From JAWOJF01 sp046481785 (lineage in GTDB: Bacteria; Bacteroidota; Ignavibacteria; Ignavibacteriales; Ignavibacteriaceae), in the NCBI GenBank assembly GCA_046481785.1, contig JAWOJF010000195.1, positions 1 through 21,980 of the forward strand: 21,980 nucleotides of DNA, given 5' to 3'. Within the stretch, counting starts at the first letter, position 1. Every line of letters begins with the position of its first letter. The notes under the pieces were generated by a model. That model saw nothing but the letters and a program-made list of their open reading frames with translations. It did not search any database and had not been told where the DNA came from. The position numbers and the translations under genes were made by a program. Positions 17,108 to 21,980 of this stretch are shown piece by piece.

Positions 17108-18604
17108 TTATTTTAAAGAACCATTATTTTTTGCATATTCCAGATTATCCGAACGAATAAGCAGAGGAAAACTTGGAGTTGCATTTGGAAATGGGACATC
17201 GGGCCGCATTGCCATAAAATCGATGTTGGTTAATGATATCTTTTCAAATTCTTCAAAGTTTATACTAACCAAATCATTATATTTTTTCTGAATATTTGAT
17301 ATATACGATTCTTTGTATTTCAACATTTCCATGTTGTTATCACTATGGATTATACCTTCAGTTAAAGCGGTCTGTATTACTTTATTCATCTCTGCAACGG
17401 CAAAAAATGAATCTTTCCATGTATTAACACTCTTATTTATTTCATCAGAATTATCAAGTGATAACTTGTATGCTTCCTGATTTAAATAATAATCTCTCAT
17501 CATATCAACAACGGCATACTGGAATTGTCTTTTAAAATTATTCTCATCCAGATGTTTTGTTCTAAAGATAAGAGGATGACTAATCATCTCTGCTTTAAAA
17601 TCACGGATTGACCATACTTCATTGTTAACTGTAAAAAAGGGTGCATCGGGGGGGATGTTTGTGCTCCCCGGAAGTTCCTGCAAAGTTAGGTTTAGTGAAC
17701 CATCTTCCGGTTTTCCAATGTAATACTGCATAGCAGCATCAGCAAGTGCATTAAATGAATTTTTATCAAATTCAAACCTTTTATCTTTCATTAATTCTGT
17801 CTGGTATGCAAGCCATATCTTTCTTGCTTTTATTTCATGCATGGTTTGTTTTACTCTTTCCCATTGCTCTGCCTGTTCCTGCATACCGAAAAGAGGATAA
17901 TCTGTCCAGTTTAAAACTTTTGTAAGGATATAGGTGCCGTTTTTAAGTTTTAGCGGACCAACTACGGTTCCTGTATCTATTATATTTGAAAATAAAGATT
18001 CAAGAATAACATCATCATCTTTATCCTTAAAGTTCACCTTTTTAACAGGTTTTTTATCAATACTTCTTTCCAACTCCCTGAATATTTCATCACTCAATTC
18101 AGGAATAGTATCTAATATTGTCTCAATATCATTTGCCAGTTCCTTGCTTTTGATATTATAAAATTCAACTTCATATTCTCTTAAAGATGCTCTGTATGCA
18201 TTTTCTAATTCCGCCGAATCTGTTTTAATTTTACTAAAGGCTATCTTATCATAAAGTTTATCCCGCATTGCCTGCTCTTTTATTCCTTTAATTCTTCTTT
18301 GCAATATCACATTTTCAGATATTCTGTCATCTTTTTCTGCTTCAAGAGCAAGTATTTTTTCGGTTACTAGATTATTAAGAGTTATATACCTGTCTTTAAA
18401 ATTGGCGGGGCGGGCTGTCAGCTCACATCTTTCTAAAAATTCTTTTACAGTTATTTCTTTGGAGCCAATCCTGGCAAGTATTTTATCATCCGGGTTATCC
18501 TGTGAAAAAACGGGACCTGATATGAAAGCTGCCGCTATCAGAATAGTGACACTTTTCAAATAAACCGTTAATAGTAACTTTTTTATAAATTTCTGTTTTT
18601 TCAT
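17108..18604 (-). CDS. SurA/parvulin-like periplasmic protein, probable foldase or holdase
   Basis: This 498-residue exported protein has a signal peptide at about 1-34 (cleavage near VFSQD). Residues 40-140 resemble the SurA/PpiD N-terminal chaperone domain (DKILARIGSKEITVKEFLER, then a helical NLVTEKILALEAEKD). Residues 145-235 have parvulin-like ordering ending in GTVVGPLKLKNGTYILTKV, the usual final strand pattern of PpiC domains. The His expected near its first strand (FYNIKSKE) is not seen, so isomerase activity may be lost. A second segment (VNNEVWSIRDFKAEM) looks like a repeat of the N-terminal motif. It starts 5 bp after the SGNH hydrolase stop and precedes the receptor. It may help fold or deliver the operon's barrel and surface proteins. 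Start choice is supported by the signal peptide; there is no Shine-Dalgarno sequence. Confidence 0.72.
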   Translation of the reverse strand: MKKQKFIKKLLLTVYLKSVTILIAAAFISGPVFSQDNPDDKILARIGSKEITVKEFLERCELTARPANFKDRYITLNNLVTEKILALEAEKDDRISENVILQRRIKGIKEQAMRDKLYDKIAFSKIKTDSAELENAYRASLREYEVEFYNIKSKELANDIETILDTIPELSDEIFRELERSIDKKPVKKVNFKDKDDDVILESLFSNIIDTGTVVGPLKLKNGTYILTKVLNWTDYPLFGMQEQAEQWERVKQTMHEIKARKIWLAYQTELMKDKRFEFDKNSFNALADAAMQYYIGKPEDGSLNLTLQELPGSTNIPPDAPFFTVNNEVWSIRDFKAEMISHPLIFRTKHLDENNFKRQFQYAVVDMMRDYYLNQEAYKLSLDNSDEINKSVNTWKDSFFAVAEMNKVIQTALTEGIIHSDNNMEMLKYKESYISNIQKKYNDLVSINFEEFEKISLTNIDFMAMRPDVPFPNATPSFPLLIRSDNLEYAKNNGSLK

Positions 18605-18609
18605 AAACT

Positions 18610-20280
18610 TTAACGTAATAAAATCATTTTTTTATTTTGTATAACTTTATCTGCAGCCACCAGCCTGTAAAAATAAACTCCTGATGCAGAAGATATTCCA
18701 TCAGGATTTTTTCCATCCCATTTAACCTGGTGATTACCGGCAGGAAAGGTGTAATTTCCAATAGTCCGGATTAACTTTCCTGCTGCGTTATAAATTTCTA
18801 TAGTAACTACTTCAGAGATTGGAATAGAAAACTCAATTAAAGTTTCGGGGTTAAAAGGATTCGGATAATTCTGGGATAAATAATAGTCATCAGGAGCTGT
18901 ATAAGATTTGTTATCACCAACGTCAGTTGGTAAAGAACTGATAATTGTTAAAGTATCAGATTGTATCTCAACAGCATCATAATATGCTACTGCATAAAAC
19001 CTGTTTAATGTACCAAACGGAAGTACAAGTGTAAATTCCCAGGGGTCATTACTCCTGTAATTGTATGCAAGTTCAAATGGAGCATTATCGGCAGCTTGTT
19101 TATAAACTTTAACAAGCTCCCCGGTTTTTGATGTCATACTAATATATAACTTTAGCCGGTTTGAAGATGATGAGGATGTAACTGTTTCACTTCTTAAAGC
19201 AGGCGCATGAAAAGGCTGGGATTCAAAAACCTGCATCTCACTTATTGTTACTGTTGAATCAGGCTGTATTCCGCCGTCAGGAATTTCAAATTTCACAAAT
19301 CTTATATCTGCTGATTCAAACTTAGCAGTAAAAAAATCTCCTGTTAACCCGGGACCAATAGAGGTATCAATAGTAGTCACCCATTCCACGGAATCTTTTG
19401 ATATGGAAATAACAAAAGAAAATACAGGAAAAGAGCCGGGCAAATGAATGTTGATCATGTCAGTATTGTATTCATTTATCAGGTCTATAATTACCGTCTT
19501 GCCTCCGGAGTTAAAAACAACATTAGTAGACTGATCATTATCAACAAGTTCTGTTATTTCATTATTATCCAGGAAAACTTTTTTATTTAATGCAGTGTTA
19601 ACGTCAGTTTTTAGTTCTATACTTTTCCCTTTCAAAGCCTCATAAACAATCTTTGCCATAAGCTCTGATCCTTCAACAAGAGGATGAATACCATCAGGCA
19701 AAAGATGTCCTTTATCAAGAAAAGGAGAATAAAAATCTATCAGACTTACATTAAGGGAGTCAACAATATGTTCAATTATTGGAATAATATCGGCAACAAT
19801 GATTGTATCTCTTATATCATAAGCGCTGCTAAAAGCGGGAAGCGGATAGCAGACAAAAATTTCAGGATTAGCTGCCCCTTGTTTAAAAGTATCAATCATC
19901 GCACAGTAGTCGGAAAGAAATTCATCTTTATAAACCCAATTTTGAGGTTTCGAATCATTGGTCCCAAGCATTATTATAATAATATTTGGATCAAAATTTA
20001 TGGCATCGGTAAAAACCTGTTCATTCCATATAGGGAAATCTCCTTTTTTTAACAAGGTTCTTCCAGACTTGCCAAAATTTCTTACAGTATAATCTCCGCC
20101 AAGAAAACGCCCTAAATCAACAGGATAGGAATCCATGGCCGGATTTGTAAGTGCTATACCTTCTGTAATACTGTTACCTACACAGGCAACCCTTATTGGA
20201 TTTTCCACCTGAGAGTATAATACAAATGGAATCAGAAGAATGAAAAGGAAAGAGATAAACTGTGGTTTTATTCTATTCAT
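18610..20280 (-). CDS. Secreted SGNH/GDSL hydrolase with discoidin-like domain and T9SS tail
   Basis: From the preferred ATG at 20280 this is a 556-residue secreted esterase-like enzyme. The signal peptide is at about 1-23 (RIKPQFISFLFILLIPFVLYS). The SGNH blocks are clear: nucleophile S37 in GNSITEG, oxyanion G70 in NFGKSG, N108 in GTNDSK, and D196/H199 in DGIHP. The domain ends near 220. Residues about 230-355 resemble a discoidin/F5-8 type carbohydrate-binding sandwich (TVIIDLINEYNTDMINIHLP to ADIRFVKFEIPDGG). The C-terminus has YYLSQNYPNPFNPETLIEFS and a T9SS type-A domain ending MILLR. Related enzymes deacetylate plant polysaccharides such as xylan or pectin, but the substrate here is not proven. 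The frame stays open to an ATG at 20337; those 19 residues are basic and would bury the signal peptide. It is the first gene of the operon. Confidence 0.87.
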   Translation of the reverse strand: MNRIKPQFISFLFILLIPFVLYSQVENPIRVACVGNSITEGIALTNPAMDSYPVDLGRFLGGDYTVRNFGKSGRTLLKKGDFPIWNEQVFTDAINFDPNIIIIMLGTNDSKPQNWVYKDEFLSDYCAMIDTFKQGAANPEIFVCYPLPAFSSAYDIRDTIIVADIIPIIEHIVDSLNVSLIDFYSPFLDKGHLLPDGIHPLVEGSELMAKIVYEALKGKSIELKTDVNTALNKKVFLDNNEITELVDNDQSTNVVFNSGGKTVIIDLINEYNTDMINIHLPGSFPVFSFVISISKDSVEWVTTIDTSIGPGLTGDFFTAKFESADIRFVKFEIPDGGIQPDSTVTISEMQVFESQPFHAPALRSETVTSSSSSNRLKLYISMTSKTGELVKVYKQAADNAPFELAYNYRSNDPWEFTLVLPFGTLNRFYAVAYYDAVEIQSDTLTIISSLPTDVGDNKSYTAPDDYYLSQNYPNPFNPETLIEFSIPISEVVTIEIYNAAGKLIRTIGNYTFPAGNHQVKWDGKNPDGISSASGVYFYRLVAADKVIQNKKMILLR

Positions 20281-20395
20281 TATCTTATCTCTAATAAAGC
20301 TGCGATACCTTATTTGCCAGCACCTGTATTGCAGCATTTGTGTTTTTAACTGGTTTAAGTTCTTCAGTAAAAAAGATTGTGTAAAAATCCGGTTT

Positions 20396-20478
20396 TGTCA
20401 CCCCGAACTTATTTGGGGGTTCCCTGTATTGATTAAATAATAAATGCCGAAGATGCAGATATCAAGTTCAGCATAACA
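20396..20478. repeat. REP/MITE-like palindromic element, decayed
   Basis: The ends TGTCACCCCGAACTT (20396-20410) and AAGTTCAGCATAACA (20464-20478) are imperfect inverted repeats of each other (11 of 15 by eye). Each end also forms its own hairpin: ACCCC/GGGGT at 20400-20420, and ATGC with GCAT at 20453-20474. From general knowledge, very similar paired GTCA-CCCGAACTT...AAGTTCAGCATGAC elements are scattered through intergenic DNA of many Bacteroidota-type genomes. Only one copy is in this window, so dispersal cannot be shown here. Confidence 0.55.
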
Positions 20479-20526
20479 TTTTTACACTGTCTCTTTCAAG
20501 AACTATTTTTGTCAACTTATAAAAAA

Positions 20527-20550
20527 GAAGCTAAGCGATTGCTTAGCTTC
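20527..20550 (-). terminator. Rho-independent terminator after the CBM9-module gene
   Basis: GAAGCTAAGC (20527-20536) and GCTTAGCTTC (20541-20550) form a perfect 10-bp stem with a GATT loop. On the minus strand it is followed by six T residues. It ends transcription from the gene whose stop is at 20639 and shields the SGNH operon from read-through. Confidence 0.88.
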
Positions 20551-20638
20551 CCATCCTGAGCTAACCTTTCGGAGGCAAGAAAGATTTAGGAAAATAACTT
20601 ACTATCGCTTTTATAGTTTAGTATGCACTAAACTGAAA

Positions 20639-21980
20639 TTATTTAAGCAGAACTAATTTTCTTGTCTGAACAAATTGACCTGCTTTAATCTGGTAATAGT
20701 AAATACCGCTTGCCAATTTTGAGGCATCCCAGACAGCAGTATAAACACCAGCATTCATTTCTTCAGAGATTAATTGTTCAACTTCCTGTCCCAAACTATT
20801 GTATATCTTTAGCGATACGAATTCTGAACCCGGAATTGAGAACTGTATATTCGTATTAGGATTAAATGGGTTTGGATAATTCTGTGACAGGTAATAATCT
20901 TTTGCAATAGCCGGTTCAGTTTTAACACCAACAACACCCGGATTATACCAAACATCAGCACTGTCATTAACAACAGCAGGATCACGGGGGCTTACTGCTT
21001 CCAGTTTTATTACATTGTTTGCCATAAATGTAGCTGATCCAAGACCTATCGGACGGCTGTGTACTGAATCTGCATGAGCTGCCGACCACTGTATCATGTG
21101 GTCTCTTGCTCCGCTGTCGTTATCACCTACGTTTATTCCAAGGCCGAATACTTCACCTTCTACCCTGTCTACCATAAACCTGTTATCCTGCATCTCATTT
21201 ATATATTCAAATGGTATGCGGAACTCAACTACATATCCGTCACTGGTTATACGGCGTGCATAATCACCTGCTGTTACTACCCAGTCATTTCCGGCTGCAT
21301 CCTCAAGATGTCCCGATCCATTGACGTTATCCACACCTACTGAATCGAAGCCCATATCATAACCGATACCGGTTATTCTTGCGTTTGCTGTGCCATTCCC
21401 CTCGCCTGAGCTCGGATCAGGGTCAAACTTTAATTCGATACAGTCATTCGAGAACCTGTCTCCGGCTGCTCCCGATACTACATCGTCTTTTACTTCCCCG
21501 TAGCAATACAGGTAATCTTCATCCCATGCAAACCATACCCTTGCCGATAGATCTGCATCATCATCCGGCGGGGTACCGATTTCTGTTAAGTAACTACGCA
21601 TAGGAATATAAACATATCCGTTTTCAGGACCGGTTAAAGTTTCGTAAAACTCATCTTTTTCAGCATCAATATTAATAGCAAATGTTAATGCCGGTGGAGT
21701 ATACCAATCATCTGCATTTGGGTTAACAATAGCAGGATCACGGGGGCTTACTGCTTCCAGTTTTACTACATTGTTTGCCATAAATGTAGCTGATCCAAGA
21801 CCTATCGGACGGCTGTGTACTGAATCTGCATGAGCTGCCGACCATTGTATCATATGGTCTCTTGCTCCGCTGTCGTTATCACCTACGTTTATTCCAAGGC
21901 CGAATACTTCTCCCTCTACCCTGTCTACCATAAACCTGTTATCCTGCATCTCATTTATATATTCAAATGGTATGCGGAAC
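20639..21980 (-). CDS. Partial T9SS-sorted protein with tandem CBM9-like sugar-binding modules
   Basis: The C-terminal 446 or so residues are visible; the frame stays open to the window edge, so the ATG at 21949 is internal. Two copies of a module are present. The complete one runs through FAINIDAEKDEF, ARVWFAWDEDYLYCYGEV, DRFSNDCIELKFDPD, VVEFRIPFEYINE and the shared block GLGINVGDNDSGARDHMIQW, ending LEAVSPRDPAVVN. The layout (short strands, acidic DCIELKFD patch, IPF strand) fits CBM9-like domains found in secreted xylanases and related enzymes. YYLSQNYPNPFNPNTNIQFS and a T9SS type-A domain ending KLVLLK follow. The missing N-terminus probably holds a catalytic or adhesive domain, which cannot be named. 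The repeat is 252 residues long and the DNA copies are almost identical. A terminator follows the stop at 20527-20550. Confidence 0.85.
   Translation of the reverse strand, partial: FRIPFEYINEMQDNRFMVDRVEGEVFGLGINVGDNDSGARDHMIQWSAAHADSVHSRPIGLGSATFMANNVVKLEAVSPRDPAIVNPNADDWYTPPALTFAINIDAEKDEFYETLTGPENGYVYIPMRSYLTEIGTPPDDDADLSARVWFAWDEDYLYCYGEVKDDVVSGAAGDRFSNDCIELKFDPDPSSGEGNGTANARITGIGYDMGFDSVGVDNVNGSGHLEDAAGNDWVVTAGDYARRITSDGYVVEFRIPFEYINEMQDNRFMVDRVEGEVFGLGINVGDNDSGARDHMIQWSAAHADSVHSRPIGLGSATFMANNVIKLEAVSPRDPAVVNDSADVWYNPGVVGVKTEPAIAKDYYLSQNYPNPFNPNTNIQFSIPGSEFVSLKIYNSLGQEVEQLISEEMNAGVYTAVWDASKLASGIYYYQIKAGQFVQTRKLVLLK
20967..21224 (-). repeat. Copy B of a 756-bp-period in-gene tandem repeat
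   Basis: This segment matches 21723-21980 with about six mismatches in 258 bp, counted by eye. Two change residues (both Ile/Val exchanges) and the others look silent. Downstream of this copy the match ends where the linker to the T9SS tail begins. Confidence 0.9.
21723..21980 (-). repeat. Copy A of the 756-bp-period in-gene tandem repeat, cut by window end
   Basis: This is the partner of 20967-21224, offset by exactly 756 bp (252 codons). The match is still running at the window edge, so the full repeated unit and the number of copies are not visible. Confidence 0.9.

Larger units (their letters stand above)
20281..20638. other. 358-bp intergenic region with REP-like element and hairpins
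   Basis: This gap lies between the SGNH operon start and the CBM9-module gene stop. From high to low coordinates on the minus strand it holds a hairpin at 20615-20634 (AGTTTAG/CTAAACT), a GC-richer patch with CCTTTCGGAGG at 20565-20575, a strong terminator at 20527-20550, and a REP-like palindromic element at 20396-20478. About 115 bp of AT-rich leader then runs to the SGNH start. Promoter-like TTGAAA and TATGCT appear between terminator and REP element on the minus strand, but they are too weak to assign. Confidence 0.6.

Noticed and set aside
20281..20337. N-terminal extension of the SGNH hydrolase to the ATG at 20337
   Set aside because: It would put 19 mostly basic and polar residues before a clear signal peptide; the ATG at 20280 starts the signal peptide directly.
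20551..20564. tRNA-like D-arm string on the minus strand (TTAGCTCAGGATGG)
   Set aside because: No acceptor stem, anticodon arm or T-arm (GGTTCGA) can be found at the right distances; the bases instead pair within the terminator region.
20551..20580. Weak resemblance of the plus-strand GAGCTAACC...GGAGGCAAG to the 3' part of a c-di-AMP riboswitch
   Set aside because: The matching 5' half is absent, and there is no plus-strand gene downstream, so a riboswitch reading has no support.

Overview
The window reads as a chromosomal segment of a low-GC member of the Bacteroidota/Ignavibacteriota group, most likely an Ignavibacteriales-type bacterium. Three proteins end in type IX secretion (T9SS) type-A sorting domains, two of them preceded by the hallmark string YPNPFNP. 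There is also a PorV/PorQ-family outer-membrane protein and a TonB-dependent receptor with an N-terminal carboxypeptidase-regulatory-like domain. These placements are inferences from protein style; no rRNA or marker gene is present.

Region 1 (1-6641, all minus strand) is an L-rhamnose catabolic operon. In transcription order it holds an NCS1-like permease, a 58-residue two-helix membrane protein overlapping it by 4 bp, L-rhamnose isomerase (rhaI), rhamnulokinase (rhaB), a bifunctional rhamnulose-1-phosphate aldolase/lactaldehyde dehydrogenase (RhaEW type), and the first 32 codons of another gene, possibly a lactate-utilisation (LUD) protein. Together they would take L-rhamnose to dihydroxyacetone phosphate plus L-lactate.

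Region 2 (6642-7747) is a divergent control region and an AraC-family regulator on the plus strand. The control region holds two copies of a bipartite motif, TTTTGACA-N13-TGAAGAT, facing each other. They are good candidates for the regulator's operators.

Region 3 (7773-9432) is a secreted GH43 glycosidase on the minus strand, separated from the next block by a strong hairpin terminator.

Region 4 (9443-20280, all minus strand) looks like one envelope operon. In transcription order it encodes a secreted SGNH/GDSL hydrolase with a T9SS tail, a SurA/parvulin-like periplasmic protein, a TonB-dependent receptor, a 1147-residue T9SS-sorted surface protein, and a PorV/PorQ-family protein. No SusD-like lipoprotein is seen, so this is a non-Sus style receptor locus.

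Region 5 (20281-21980) has a 358-bp spacer with a decayed REP-like palindromic element and a terminator cluster, then the 3' part of a T9SS-sorted protein with CBM9-like sugar-binding modules. These are repeated with a 756-bp period at near-identical DNA sequence, and the gene runs off the window.

The most notable items are the paired operator architecture, the unusual permease plus small-protein pair in a rhamnose operon, the SusD-less receptor/surface-protein/PorV/foldase operon, and the near-identical tandem repeat. I see no CRISPR array, tRNA, rRNA, insertion sequence or phage gene.
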